Assembly (NCBI GenBank): GCA_937934595.1
Contig: CALGZA010000002.1
Location: 1-40,447 of the forward strand
Direction of reading: 5' to 3'
Length of the DNA: 40,447 nt
DNA from: an uncultured Verrucomicrobiales bacterium
GTDB lineage: Bacteria; Verrucomicrobiota; Verrucomicrobiia; Verrucomicrobiales; Akkermansiaceae
Part shown: in pieces, positions 24,065-32,853 of the stretch
How the letters are laid out: each line of letters begins with the position of its first letter
How positions within the stretch are numbered: position 1 is the stretch's first letter
The notes under the pieces: generated by a model
The model's database searches: none
What the model saw: the letters and a program-made list of their open reading frames with translations, nothing else
Told to the model about the DNA's origin: nothing
Position numbers and translations under genes: made by a program

Positions 24065-24652
24065 TTAGTGTAGAGATTTCCGGACACTTGATTTGTTAAG
24101 AAGGATAAGTGATAGGATAGGGTAGATACAGACTATTAGTATACCAGAGACGAGACCTATTGTATTCCCTATTTTCAAAGCGGATGATAATTCTGGGTTA
24201 TTTGCCATGAGGAGTTGCTGCATTTTAACAGTATTTGAGTATGAGAAGGTGATGATAGCTACGGCCCATATTATTCTGATGACTGCCCAGATGTTACTGA
24301 GTTTGACTCCTTTAGATTGGTATTTGAGGAGTTTGATTCCGGCTATGATGAGTAGTATACCTAATATGATTTTTACTGTGGCATCGACATAGCTGTATGT
24401 GATGCTTTTTTCTAATAATTCGTTATATCCTTCTGGTAAATTAGTGATTCCTTTAGGCATCAATTCCATTAATTTAGAGCTGAAGAATGCCGTAATGCTT
24501 AAGAGTATTCCTAATGCAGCAAGTATGATGTGAAGGATTCCCATTACTTTAGGAACGCTGCTAGCTTTAGGGGCTAGCTGCGGGTTATTGTGTTGATGAT
24601 TTGGCTGTGGTGTTGATTCCGGTGTTGTGTATGGTGATTGTGCGTTCGACAT
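24065..24652 (-). CDS. Small membrane protein of unknown function
   Basis: Not recognised. A 195-residue protein starts with about 35 polar residues rich in Pro, Gln and Asn (STPQPNHQHNNPQLAPK), as in other verrucomicrobial membrane proteins with disordered cytoplasmic starts. About four hydrophobic helices follow: VMGILHIILAALGILLSI (near 38-58), VKIILGILLIIAGIKLL, WAVIRIIWAVAIITFSY and a last pair near 165-187 (VSGILIVCIYPILSLILLN). No catalytic motif is visible. It is the only minus-strand gene between pdhA and the bactofilin gene, and it has a short hairpin upstream. Confidence 0.75.
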   Translation of the reverse strand: MSNAQSPYTTPESTPQPNHQHNNPQLAPKASSVPKVMGILHIILAALGILLSITAFFSSKLMELMPKGITNLPEGYNELLEKSITYSYVDATVKIILGILLIIAGIKLLKYQSKGVKLSNIWAVIRIIWAVAIITFSYSNTVKMQQLLMANNPELSSALKIGNTIGLVSGILIVCIYPILSLILLNKSSVRKSLH

Positions 24653-24964
24653 GGATTAGTTGTTATAATTCTTACTAGAGTTGTAAAGGAGTTAATAGTT
24701 TAGATGGTGGTATATGAATTACATTAAGTAACACAAACTACTTATAATGAGTAGTTTATGTTTTATTTCTGCGTATTTATACGGAGAAGTTTTGTGGGTA
24801 TGTGCATTAGGTTTTATGAATGAAGGGGTATTTATTATTTTATTTTTAATGCGATGTTGGCTCAGAGTTTGTCGTGCCTATTTTGCAAAGTGATCAATTT
24901 TTTGTGTGAGCGGGTTTTGGTTGCATTGTGAGTCGATGGGTGGATAGTGTGTTTAGTTTATTTT
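24653..24964. other. Divergent intergenic region with a hairpin
   Basis: This 312-bp gap between two divergent membrane-protein genes contains one clear structure, AAACTACT at 24735-24742 inverted as AGTAGTTT at 24750-24757 with a 7-nt TATAATG centre. It lies about 80 bp upstream of the minus-strand gene, where an operator would fit. I see no coding potential elsewhere in the gap. Confidence 0.45.
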
Positions 24965-25783
24965 ATGCATCTTGTTCTTACAGTTATAGGGGTAATCATC
25001 ATTGGTATGGCGTTACGGTCATGCCGGTTGAAGGTGTTGAGGAAGCTGGGGATGTTTGTGTATTTGTTGGCTTCTGGGCTGGCGATTTATTTTTTGACGG
25101 ATAGTGTGTTTGTTGGCTTGTTGGGTATGTGTTTGTGGTTTTTGTTGCCTTGGTTAGAGTTGCTGACCCGGGTTCGTAATTTGCGTTTGCCACTGGATAA
25201 TAAATTACAGCACCGGTTTCCTCCGAATGAAGATCATTTTCCGAATGCGGATGCTACGATAGCTGCGCTTGAGGAGGCTGGGTTTGAGCATGTGAAGAAT
25301 TGTGGCTGGGACTGGGCTGGTGCTTCGCAGAGCTTTCAGTTTTTCTGGCATCCTGAGGAGCGTTGTCTGGCTGCGGTGTGTTTCTGCCAGCAGGCTAAGA
25401 TTACGTTTTCTTTTGTTACGTTTAGTTCGCGGGATCTGAATGGTTTTATGTGGAGGACGAGTAATTATCCGTTTGCGCCTACGTTGAAGGAGTCACCAAA
25501 TGTGTGGCATAATCATATAGGTTGTGGTGTGGAGACGGTGGATGCGATGTTAGCGAGTCATCATTATTTTATTTCACTGCATGGAGCTTGTCATGATGAT
25601 CTGTGTGTTCCGTGTCCGGATAGTGTGGAGGAGGAGGTGGAGCAGGATATGCGGAGGCAGATTGATTTTAACTTGGAGAGCGGTATCATTAAGCTGACTG
25701 GGGATGGGAATTTTCAGTATACGTTTAGGGGGTTGTTTTTTCTTTGGAAACAGTTTGTTAAGGATATGATACGGTTGTGTTAG
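24965..25783 (+). CDS. Membrane-anchored protein of unknown function
   Basis: Not recognised. The ATG at 24965 gives 272 residues; a GTG at 24947 would add six. Two or three hydrophobic helices occupy residues 1-70 (LVLTVIGVIIIGMAL, FVYLLASGLAIYFLT, FVGLLGMCLWFLLPWLELL). The rest is soluble, with many Cys, His and Trp residues: NCGWDWAGASQSFQFFWHPEERC, WHNHIGCGVETVDAM, HHYFISLHGACHDDLCVPCP. These could form disulfides or bind metal, but no known site is recognised. The soluble part resembles conserved hypothetical proteins of Planctomycetes and Verrucomicrobia, from memory of the style only. It is followed after 59 bp by the Mrp gene. Confidence 0.72.
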   Translation: MHLVLTVIGVIIIGMALRSCRLKVLRKLGMFVYLLASGLAIYFLTDSVFVGLLGMCLWFLLPWLELLTRVRNLRLPLDNKLQHRFPPNEDHFPNADATIAALEEAGFEHVKNCGWDWAGASQSFQFFWHPEERCLAAVCFCQQAKITFSFVTFSSRDLNGFMWRTSNYPFAPTLKESPNVWHNHIGCGVETVDAMLASHHYFISLHGACHDDLCVPCPDSVEEEVEQDMRRQIDFNLESGIIKLTGDGNFQYTFRGLFFLWKQFVKDMIRLC

Positions 25784-25842
25784 ATGGTGGGATGATTTAG
25801 TGGGTGGTTAGGTGGTTAGGAAATTTTTTTAGATTATAGATA

Positions 25843-26901
25843 ATGAGTATGATAACGGAAGAGATGATAAGAGAGGCGCTTGCGCAGGTGAAGTATCCTG
25901 GTTTTTCTAGAGATATTGTGGCGTTTGGTTTGGTGAAGGAGGTGAAGCTGGATGGGGTGGATGTGGAGGTAACGGTGGCTATTCAGACACGTGATGAGAA
26001 GGTGCCTGAGCAGATTTTTAAGGATGCGCAGGATGTTTTGAATGCGATAGAGGGTATAGGGCTGACGCGTGTTACGATAGATGTGAAGGATCCAGATGCT
26101 GCGGTTTCTGGTGATGGTGGGAGCTCTGGGGGTGGGAAGTCTGCTATTCCTGGTGTGAAGCGTGTGATAGCGGTGGGTTCAGGTAAGGGGGGTGTGGGTA
26201 AGTCAACGGTTTCATCGAATCTTGCGGTGGCTTTGGCTAAGGCTGGGTATAGGGTGGGTTTGTGTGATTGTGATTTATATGGGCCTTCTACTGGGCAGAT
26301 GTTCGGGACTGATCAGCAGCCGATGGCGAATGAGAAGGATGAGATTATTCCGATTGAGGCGCATGGGGTGAAGTTGATGTCGATGAGTTTTCTGGTGACT
26401 GAGGGGTCGCCTGTGATAGTGCGTGGGCCTTTGGCGACGCGGTATACGCAGCAGTTTCTTAGGCAGGTGGAGTGGGGTGAGCTGGATTATTTGATTTTGG
26501 ATTTGCCACCTGGGACGGGTGATATTCAGTTGACGATTGTGCAGACTGTGGCGCTGGATGGTGCGGTGATAGTGACGACTCCGCAGGAGGTGGCATTAAT
26601 TGATGCGCGTAAGGCGGTGACGATGTTTGCTAAGGTGAATGTGGATATTTTGGGTGTGGTGGAGAATATGTCTTGGTTTGAGTGTGATGCGGGTAAGCGA
26701 TATCCTATTTTTGGTGATGGTGGTGGTGTGAGGGAGGCTGAGAGGTTGAAGGTGCCTTTGTTAGGGCAGGTTCCTATTGATGTGCATACGCGTGAGTGTG
26801 CTGATGCTGGGATGCCTGTGGCTCTTTTAGATGCTGGAGAGAGTGTGACGAGTGCTGCGTTTGGTGAGGTAGCGGAGAGGTTGGTGGGGATTTTGAAATG
26901 A
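25843..26901 (+). CDS. apbC: Mrp/ApbC family iron-sulfur cluster carrier ATPase
   Basis: A 352-residue P-loop ATPase that binds and transfers Fe-S clusters to apoproteins in the cytoplasm. The N-terminal MIP18/DUF59 domain spans about residues 5-90 (EEMIREALAQVKYPGFSRDIV). A Gly/Ser linker at about 88-98 leads to the deviant Walker A GSGKGGVGKSTVSSNLA at about residues 113-129, then LDLPPGTGDIQL. The usual C-terminal CxxC cluster-binding motif is altered: the region reads WFECDAGKRYPIFGDGGG, with only one Cys. The stop overlaps the start of the DUF58 gene by 4 bp (ATGA), so the two are translationally coupled. Confidence 0.93.
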   Translation: MSMITEEMIREALAQVKYPGFSRDIVAFGLVKEVKLDGVDVEVTVAIQTRDEKVPEQIFKDAQDVLNAIEGIGLTRVTIDVKDPDAAVSGDGGSSGGGKSAIPGVKRVIAVGSGKGGVGKSTVSSNLAVALAKAGYRVGLCDCDLYGPSTGQMFGTDQQPMANEKDEIIPIEAHGVKLMSMSFLVTEGSPVIVRGPLATRYTQQFLRQVEWGELDYLILDLPPGTGDIQLTIVQTVALDGAVIVTTPQEVALIDARKAVTMFAKVNVDILGVVENMSWFECDAGKRYPIFGDGGGVREAERLKVPLLGQVPIDVHTRECADAGMPVALLDAGESVTSAAFGEVAERLVGILK

Positions 26902-27776
26902 GTGAGATGGATAGGGATGAGTTGATGGCTGAGGTGCGTGATCTTGAGATTAAGGCGAAGCGGTTGTCTAGGGAGTCTTTTTCTGGGGAGTACCATACTT
27001 CGTTTAAGGGGCAGGGGTTGGATTTTGAGGATTATAGGGAGTATCAGCATGGGGATGAGACGCGGTTTATAGACTGGAAGGTGACGGCGAGGATGCGTGA
27101 GCCGCATATTAGGACGTTCCGTGAGGAGCGAGAGCTGAGTGTTATGCTGGCGGTGGATGTTTCTGGTTCTGGTAGGTATGCGAGTGGGAGGTTGAGTAAG
27201 AAGCAGAAGGCTGCTAGGATAGCGGCGGTGTTGGCTTTTTGTGCGAAGCATAATGGGGATAAGGTGGGTTTGCTTTTGTTTACGGATAGGACGGAGCTTT
27301 ATTTGCCGCCTGCTAAGGGGACGAAGCATGTGCTGAGGATGATCCGTGAGATTCTTGGTTTTGTGCCTGAGGGTAAGGGGACGAGTATTGCGCATGCTTG
27401 TGATTTTATGATTAAGACGTTGAAGAGGAAGTCGTTGGTGTTTATGATTTCTGATTTTATGGATCATGATTTTTCTAGGAAGCTTGGTGCGATGAGTAGG
27501 CAGCATGAGACGATAGCGATGCGGGTTTATGATCCGGTGGAGGAGGCGTTACCGATGGTGGGGAAGGTTCATTTAACGGATCCTGAGACGGGTTACCAGA
27601 CGATGGTGAATACGAATAATGCGAATGTGCGGATGGGTTATTCTAAGCTGAATAGGCGAAGGTTAGAGGGGCTGCAGAGGGTGTTTAGTAAGTATAGGAT
27701 AGCGAGTATGGAGACGTCGACGGAGGAGGATTTTTTACCGGCTTTGCATTTGTTGTTTAAGCGGATTCATAAGTAG
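26898..27776 (+). CDS. DUF58 domain protein (vWA-like)
   Basis: A 292-residue DUF58 protein. The signature lies at about residues 36-62: FKGQGLDFEDYREYQHGDE then RFIDWKVTARMREPHIRTF. A vWA-like domain follows, with a MIDAS-type DVSGSGR near residue 91. DUF58 proteins usually stand beside a MoxR AAA ATPase and help in metallo-protein maturation or stress responses. Here the upstream ATPase is instead Mrp/ApbC, joined by a 4-bp overlap. No membrane helices are seen, so it is the short cytoplasmic type. The role with Mrp is inference from coupling alone. Confidence 0.9.
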   Translation: MSEMDRDELMAEVRDLEIKAKRLSRESFSGEYHTSFKGQGLDFEDYREYQHGDETRFIDWKVTARMREPHIRTFREERELSVMLAVDVSGSGRYASGRLSKKQKAARIAAVLAFCAKHNGDKVGLLLFTDRTELYLPPAKGTKHVLRMIREILGFVPEGKGTSIAHACDFMIKTLKRKSLVFMISDFMDHDFSRKLGAMSRQHETIAMRVYDPVEEALPMVGKVHLTDPETGYQTMVNTNNANVRMGYSKLNRRRLEGLQRVFSKYRIASMETSTEEDFLPALHLLFKRIHK

Positions 27777-27850
27777 TTCTCTGTTGATTCATTGTCATTG
27801 ACTTTGTGTCTGGAGTGCTTTCTTTTAGGTGCGGTTCATCCTGATAGTGT

Positions 27851-29251
27851 ATGCTCTTTAATAGTTATCAATTCTGGTTTTTTTATTTGTTAGTCATCGT
27901 GGTTTATCGGTTTCTGTCTCATCGGGATCAGAATTGGTTGTTACTTGGTGCGAGTTATTATTTTTATGCGTGTTGGGATTGGAAATTTTTGCCGTTGATT
28001 TTGGTTACGACGTTGGTGAATTTTTATGTGGCACGTGATTTATCTGTTATGGGTCTGAGGGGTAGGAGGGTGTTGGTGACTTTTGCTGTGGTGGTTTCAT
28101 TGGGGATATTGGCTTATTTTAAGTATGCGAATTTCTTTATTTCTAGTACGCAGGAGTTTTTGTTAGCGATTGGTTTTCAGGCTGATTTGAGTACCTTGAG
28201 TATTATTTTGCCGGTGGGTATTTCTTTTTATACGTTTCAGACATTGTCTTATACGATTGATGTGTTGCGTGGTAGGGTGGAGGCGACTCGTTCTTTGAGA
28301 GACTTTGCATTGTATGTGGCTTATTTTCCTCAGTTGGTGGCGGGACCGATTGAGAGGGCGTCTCAGTTGCTGCCGCAGATTGTGGAGAGGAGGCGTGTGG
28401 TTGCGTCTGATTTTACGGTTGGGTTGTCTTTGGTGATGACGGGTTTGTTTTTGAAGGTGGTGATAGCGGATAATGTTTCTTTTATTGCGAATGGGGCTTT
28501 TATGGCTCCTGTGGGAGCGATTACGGGTACGGATGCTTTGGTTGGTTTGTATGCGTTTGCTTTTCAGATTTATGGAGATTTTGCGGGTTATTCGTTTATG
28601 GCTTGTGGTGTTTCACGTTGGTTAGGGATTCATTTGATGGTGAATTTTGCGCGTCCATATTTGGCTAAGGGACCTTCGGATTTCTGGCAGCGGTGGCATA
28701 TTTCTTTGTCGTCTTGGTTACGTGATTATTTGTATATTCCTTTGGGTGGGAATCGTGGTGGGAAGGTGAAGACGTATCGGAATTTGATGTTGACGATGTT
28801 GCTGGGTGGGTTGTGGCATGGTGCGGCTTGGACGTTTGTGGCGTGGGGTTTTTTGCATGGTTTGATTTTGTGTGTTTACCGTGCGCTGGGGAATCCGTTT
28901 TCTGGTGGTATGGGTAGGGTGGGGAGTTTCTTGGCTGGGTTGTTTTTCTTTCATCTTGTGTGTTTGACGTGGTTGTTTTTCCGTGCGGATGATTTTGAGC
29001 AGGCTTGGTATATGTTGTGTCTTATTTTGACTGAGCAGTGTGGGAGCGCGTTTTCTGTGTATGGGTTTTGGATGCTGGTGTTTTTGTGTTTACCTTTGGT
29101 GGTGGCTGAGGTTTGGAGTGATAGGGATGAGGGGCGGTGGTTGCATTGTTTGCCGTGGAGGATGCGGGCTGGGGTTTATTGTTATATTATGTTGATGGTG
29201 ATTGTTTTTTCTCCGGCGATCTTGAGTGATTTTATTTATTTCCAATTTTAA
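27851..29251 (+). CDS. MBOAT family O-acyltransferase (AlgI/DltB-like)
   Basis: A 466-residue polytopic membrane protein of the MBOAT family, close to AlgI. It moves an acyl group across the membrane to an extracytoplasmic glycan. Signatures are LLGASYYFYACWDWKFLPLI, LPVGISFYTFQTLSYTIDV, YFPQLVAGPIERASQLLPQI and SDFWQRWHISLSSWLRDYLY. The catalytic His lies in LLGGLWHGAAWTFVAWG near residue 322. About ten to eleven helices are visible. It is followed after 13 bp by an SGNH-type partner (29265), matching the AlgI-AlgJ/AlgX arrangement. The acceptor polymer is not known; other envelope genes downstream suggest a surface glycan or lipopolysaccharide. Confidence 0.93.
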   Translation: MLFNSYQFWFFYLLVIVVYRFLSHRDQNWLLLGASYYFYACWDWKFLPLILVTTLVNFYVARDLSVMGLRGRRVLVTFAVVVSLGILAYFKYANFFISSTQEFLLAIGFQADLSTLSIILPVGISFYTFQTLSYTIDVLRGRVEATRSLRDFALYVAYFPQLVAGPIERASQLLPQIVERRRVVASDFTVGLSLVMTGLFLKVVIADNVSFIANGAFMAPVGAITGTDALVGLYAFAFQIYGDFAGYSFMACGVSRWLGIHLMVNFARPYLAKGPSDFWQRWHISLSSWLRDYLYIPLGGNRGGKVKTYRNLMLTMLLGGLWHGAAWTFVAWGFLHGLILCVYRALGNPFSGGMGRVGSFLAGLFFFHLVCLTWLFFRADDFEQAWYMLCLILTEQCGSAFSVYGFWMLVFLCLPLVVAEVWSDRDEGRWLHCLPWRMRAGVYCYIMLMVIVFSPAILSDFIYFQF

Positions 29252-29264
29252 TGATTTAGTAGAG

Positions 29265-30212
29265 ATGTCATCTGATTCGTATATAACGTCGTTTAGGCAG
29301 GAGCTGAAGGTAGTGGCTGTGGTGGTTGTGTTTTTGTTTTTGTTAGAGTTTCTTGCGCGTGTTATTGCTCCGCATTTGGATTATGATAGGATGCATATTA
29401 GTAAGTTTGGTGAGATAGTGGCTGATATGCCGGCTGAGGATAGGCGAGAGAGTGGGCATTTGTGTGTTTTGGGGAATTCTTTGTTGATGCATGGTTTTGA
29501 TGAGGAGTTGTTTGGTGAGAGGTTGCCGAGTGTGGCGGTGACTAAGTTGACTCCTGTGGGGACGGCGGTGCATGACTGGGAGATGTTATTTAGGCGTTAT
29601 TTGGAGGGTGAGGGTTCGTTACCTAAGCATTTGGTGATAGGGTTTGTGGCGCATCATATTAATGATTCTGAGCCTGTTAAGCTGCGTAGGATGGCGAGGC
29701 ATTTTGCGGATGTGGGGGATTTACCTTATTTATGGGATCATGAGGCGTTTGATTTTCATTTGAAAACTCAGTCTGTGTTGTCGCATTATTCTGCGCTTAT
29801 TGGGGACCAGCCTGAGCATAGGTTACGTTCTTTGGAGTGTTTGATTCCTGATTATAGGAGGGGTTTGAATAGGAATAAGGATTTTACGAGTCGTGTGGTG
29901 GTTGAGGAGTCTGGTGGTGCGAGAGTGGAGCCTGGGTTTAGACGGATGTCTCGTTTTTTGGCGAGGTGTGAGGGGCATGGGATAGAGGTTTATTTGGTTC
30001 CGATGCCTCAGCCGGAGGTATGGGATATGCGGCCTGAGGTGGGTTTGGCGGCTGCTGAGTATGGTGCTGTGGTGCTGGATGCGCGTCGTATTGAGGGTAT
30101 GGGGGCGTCTGATTTTTCTGATGGTTATCATCTGGGTGAGACGGGTGTGGTGAAGTTTACGAATTGGTTAGCGGATGAATTTAAACGATTAGGAGTATAT
30201 GGTGATGAGTAA
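29265..30212 (+). CDS. AlgJ/AlgX-like SGNH acyltransferase partner of MBOAT
   Basis: A 315-residue protein with one N-terminal membrane helix (about 14-32, [19 protein letters not shown]) and a periplasmic SGNH-like domain. The block I serine lies in [11 protein letters not shown] near residue 71, and the Asp-x-x-His pair in [11 protein letters not shown] near residue 286. The mid-part [13 protein letters not shown] may give the oxyanion or Asn block. Such proteins take the acyl group delivered by the MBOAT partner and attach it to the polysaccharide. The start at 29265 is chosen because the open frame before it overlaps the MBOAT gene. The gene overlaps the trmA start by 8 bp. Confidence 0.78.
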   Translation: MSSDSYITSFRQELKVVAVVVVFLFLLEFLARVIAPHLDYDRMHISKFGEIVADMPAEDRRESGHLCVLGNSLLMHGFDEELFGERLPSVAVTKLTPVGTAVHDWEMLFRRYLEGEGSLPKHLVIGFVAHHINDSEPVKLRRMARHFADVGDLPYLWDHEAFDFHLKTQSVLSHYSALIGDQPEHRLRSLECLIPDYRRGLNRNKDFTSRVVVEESGGARVEPGFRRMSRFLARCEGHGIEVYLVPMPQPEVWDMRPEVGLAAAEYGAVVLDARRIEGMGASDFSDGYHLGETGVVKFTNWLADEFKRLGVYGDE

Positions 30213-31326
30213 GGAGTATGAGGTTCAGTTGGGTGAGAAGGTGGAGCGGATGGGTGAGGTGTTTGGGGAGTTTTCTGATTTTTGTGGTGGTGGTGTTTTG
30301 CCTGGGCTTGAGGTGTTTGCGAGTGATCCGGTGCATTATAGGATGCGGGCGGAGTTTAGGGTGTGGCATGATGGGGATGATTTGTATTATATCATGTTTG
30401 ATCAGGAGACTCGTGAGAAGTATAGGGTGGATGATTTTCCTGCGGCGAGTGCTGAGATTAATGCGTTGATGCCTGTGTTGATAGAGAGGATTAGGGGAAA
30501 TGTTGTGTTACGGAGGAAGATATTTCAGGTTGATTTTTTGTCTACTTTGAGTGGGGAGATGCTGGTGAGTTTGTTGTATCATAGGCCGTTGGATGATGAG
30601 TGGAGGGAGGCGCTGGGGGTGATGAGGGAGGATTTATCTGGGTGTGGGTTTGAGGTGGATTTTATAGGTAGGGCACGGAAGCAGAAGTATGTGGTGGGTA
30701 GGGATTATGTGGTGGAGAGGTTGATGGTGTATGGTGATGAGTATGTTTATAAGCAGGTTGAGAATAGTTTTACTCAGCCGAATGGGCGTGTGGCTGAGAG
30801 GATGCTGGAGTGGGCGGTGGATTGTACGCGTGGTAGTGAGGGGGATTTGTTAGAGTTGTATTGTGGGAATGGGAATTTTTCGTTGGCTTTGGCTCAAAAT
30901 TTTAGGCGGGTGGTGGCGACTGAGTTGGCGAAGCCTTCTGTGGAGGCTGCGCAGTGGAATATAGCTGCGAATGCTGAGAGGAAGGGGTGTGAGGGTGTGA
31001 AGGTGGTGCGGCTGAGTGCTGAGGATTTCACGTTGGCTATGGGTGGTGATAGGGAGTTTAAGCGGCTGAAGCAGCAGGGTGTGGAGCTGGGGGAGTATGA
31101 TTTTAGGACGGTGTTTGTGGATCCTCCACGGGCGGGGATGGATTTGGATTCTGTGCGGATGGTGCAGGGGTATGAGAGGATTGTTTATATTTCGTGTAAT
31201 CCGGTGACGTTGTGTGAGAATTTAAGGGTGCTTTGTGAGACGCATGAGTTGGTGAGGTTGGCGCTGTTTGATCAGTTTCCTTTTACGCATCATATTGAGT
31301 GTGGGGTGATGTTGGTGCGGAGGTAG
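30205..31326 (+). CDS. trmA: tRNA (uracil-54-C5)-methyltransferase TrmA
   Basis: A 373-residue SAM-dependent methyltransferase that makes ribothymidine at U54 of tRNA. The N-terminal part [26 protein letters not shown] and the motif [13 protein letters not shown] fit TrmA rather than RlmC/RlmD. The SAM site is [17 protein letters not shown], motif IV is [11 protein letters not shown], and the nucleophilic Cys lies in [14 protein letters not shown] near residue 331. The TRAM domain is absent, as is normal for TrmA. Two ATGs are possible; the one at 30205 sits 9 nt after an AGGAG at 30191-30195, better spaced than 30199. It overlaps the SGNH gene by 8 bp. TrmA is best known from Proteobacteria, so its presence here is worth noting. 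Confidence 0.92.
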   Translation: MSKEYEVQLGEKVERMGEVFGEFSDFCGGGVLPGLEVFASDPVHYRMRAEFRVWHDGDDLYYIMFDQETREKYRVDDFPAASAEINALMPVLIERIRGNVVLRRKIFQVDFLSTLSGEMLVSLLYHRPLDDEWREALGVMREDLSGCGFEVDFIGRARKQKYVVGRDYVVERLMVYGDEYVYKQVENSFTQPNGRVAERMLEWAVDCTRGSEGDLLELYCGNGNFSLALAQNFRRVVATELAKPSVEAAQWNIAANAERKGCEGVKVVRLSAEDFTLAMGGDREFKRLKQQGVELGEYDFRTVFVDPPRAGMDLDSVRMVQGYERIVYISCNPVTLCENLRVLCETHELVRLALFDQFPFTHHIECGVMLVRR

Positions 31327-31376
31327 TTTGTGCTGGTTGTGTGGGGATATAGTGTTTAGTTATGTGTGTATAGATT

Positions 31377-32150
31377 ATGAGACCTGATAAGAGAGAGATA
31401 CATGAGTTAAGGGAGATAACGTTTACGCCTAATGTGGCGCCGCATGCTACGGGTTCTGTGCTGGTATCTTTTGGTGATACGCGGGTGATTTGTGCTTGTA
31501 CGGTGGAGGATAATATTCCTGGGTGGATGAAGTATCAGAAGATTAAGGGTGGGTGGCTGACGGCTGAGTATTCTATGTTACCTTATTCGACGCTGGATAG
31601 GAAGCGGCGTGATATTACGCAGGGTAAGTTGGACGGGAGGTCATCTGAGATTCAGAGGTTGATTGGTAGGTCATTGCGTGCGGTGGTGGATTTGAAGATG
31701 TTAGGTCATAGGACGTTGTGGATTGATTGTGATGTGTTGCAGGCTGATGGTGGGACGCGGACGGCTTCTATTACTGGTGGTGCTGTGGCGGTTGCGATTG
31801 CGTTGAATAAGTTAGTGGCAGAGGGGAAGATTAAGCAGTCTCCGATGAAGAAGTTGATTTCTGCTGTGAGTGCGGGTGTGTATAAGGAGACGCCTGTGTT
31901 GGATTTGAATTATCCTGAGGATAAGGATGCTACGGTGGATTTTAATGTGGTGATGACTGAGGATTTGGAGTTTGTGGAGATTCAGGGTGCTGGTGAGGAG
32001 GCTACGTTTAGCCGTGAGGAGATGGATGCGATGTTGGATTTGTCTGAGGCTGGTATCCGTGAGATTGTTGAGCTGCAGAAGGCGGCTATTGCGGATGCGG
32101 AGAGTGCGAAGCCGGCGGATCTTCAGGGCTTAGCTGATGCGTTTAAGTAG
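31377..32150 (+). CDS. rph: Ribonuclease PH
   Basis: A 257-residue phosphorolytic 3'-5' exoribonuclease that trims tRNA 3' ends. The protein follows the family from start to end: MRPDKREIHELREITFTPN, GSVLVSFGDTRVICACTVED, AEYSMLPYSTLDRKRRDI, the phosphate-binding GRSSEIQRLIGRSLRAV, CDVLQADGGTRTASITGG and VDFNVVMTEDLEFVEIQGAGE. It is about 15-20 residues longer than the usual 240, with an Ala-rich C-terminal end. The gap to trmA is 50 bp, and the two RNA-maturation genes probably share a transcript. Confidence 0.96.
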   Translation: MRPDKREIHELREITFTPNVAPHATGSVLVSFGDTRVICACTVEDNIPGWMKYQKIKGGWLTAEYSMLPYSTLDRKRRDITQGKLDGRSSEIQRLIGRSLRAVVDLKMLGHRTLWIDCDVLQADGGTRTASITGGAVAVAIALNKLVAEGKIKQSPMKKLISAVSAGVYKETPVLDLNYPEDKDATVDFNVVMTEDLEFVEIQGAGEEATFSREEMDAMLDLSEAGIREIVELQKAAIADAESAKPADLQGLADAFK

Positions 32151-32210
32151 GGGGCTTAGGGTGTTGTTTTTTTGTGAGTGTGTGTGGGCGCGTTTCTTAC
32201 TGGATGCTAG

Positions 32211-32774
32211 GTGATGATGAATAGGAGTGAAGATGGTGGTGATGGGTTAGAGGGTGGTGCTGGTGGTGCGCGGTATAGGTCATCTGTTAGGGTGCCTGTG
32301 TTTGGGGAGGTTCCTTTGAATGTTTCTGAGATTGTTGCGGATTTGAGGTGTAAGGATGATCCGCCGTTGTGGGCGCAGTTTTTTAAGTATGTTTTGTTTG
32401 GGTTGTTTTCGACGTTTTTGTTTGGGCTTGTGTGGGTGATGGCGCGGGTGTTTTTTTCTGATTATATATCGGTTGATTTACCTGTTGATGTTAGGAAGGC
32501 TCATATGACGGTGGTGATGTTGGTTGCTTTTACGGTGGGTGCTACGGTGGCTTATATTACGAATCGGTTGTATGTTTTTTCTGCGAGTGAGAGGCATTGG
32601 ACGTTGGAGTTTTTGATTTTTTTGGTGGTTTCTAGTTTGAGTTTTTATGCGGGGAATGTGGCTAAAGATTGGTTTATGGATATGGGGGTGTGTATTGATG
32701 TGGCGGCGTTGTCATTTGCGGTTTGTTCTGCTGTGGTGAATTTTGTGGCGCGTAAGTATCTTGTGTTTGGTTAG
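32211..32774 (+). CDS. GtrA-like family membrane protein
   Basis: A 187-residue protein with an N-terminal polar part of about 55 residues and a GtrA-like domain from about residue 56 (WAQFFKYVLFGLFSTFLFGLVWVMAR). Four hydrophobic helices are seen, with the family phrase AYITNRLYVFSASERHW near 115 and the ending FVARKYLVFG. GtrA proteins are thought to help move undecaprenyl-phosphate-linked sugars across the inner membrane for cell-surface polysaccharide. No partner GtrB-type glycosyltransferase is adjacent. The following gene is a membrane AlkP-type transferase, so an envelope-related role is likely. Confidence 0.85.
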   Translation: MMMNRSEDGGDGLEGGAGGARYRSSVRVPVFGEVPLNVSEIVADLRCKDDPPLWAQFFKYVLFGLFSTFLFGLVWVMARVFFSDYISVDLPVDVRKAHMTVVMLVAFTVGATVAYITNRLYVFSASERHWTLEFLIFLVVSSLSFYAGNVAKDWFMDMGVCIDVAALSFAVCSAVVNFVARKYLVFG

Positions 32775-32853
32775 TTGTTTTTTGTTGGTTAGTATAAAGT
32801 TGACAATGAGGTGCTTAGCCAATACGGCAGTTGGACTGAATTGATTGGTTGTG

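Noticed and set aside
26526-27506. A 326-codon open frame on the minus strand opposite mrp and the DUF58 gene
   Set aside because: The product is low-complexity (Arg, His, Thr, Pro, Leu) and arises because the plus strand is poor in C and A, which removes stop codons from the complement. The plus-strand genes are clearly conserved.
28609-28624. A possible third parS, TGTTTCACGTTGGTTA, in the MBOAT gene
   Set aside because: Only the left half matches; the right half has several mismatches to the palindrome.
32800-32828. TTGACA at 32800 as a promoter of the AlkP-type gene
   Set aside because: No acceptable -10 box is found at 15-18 bp spacing.
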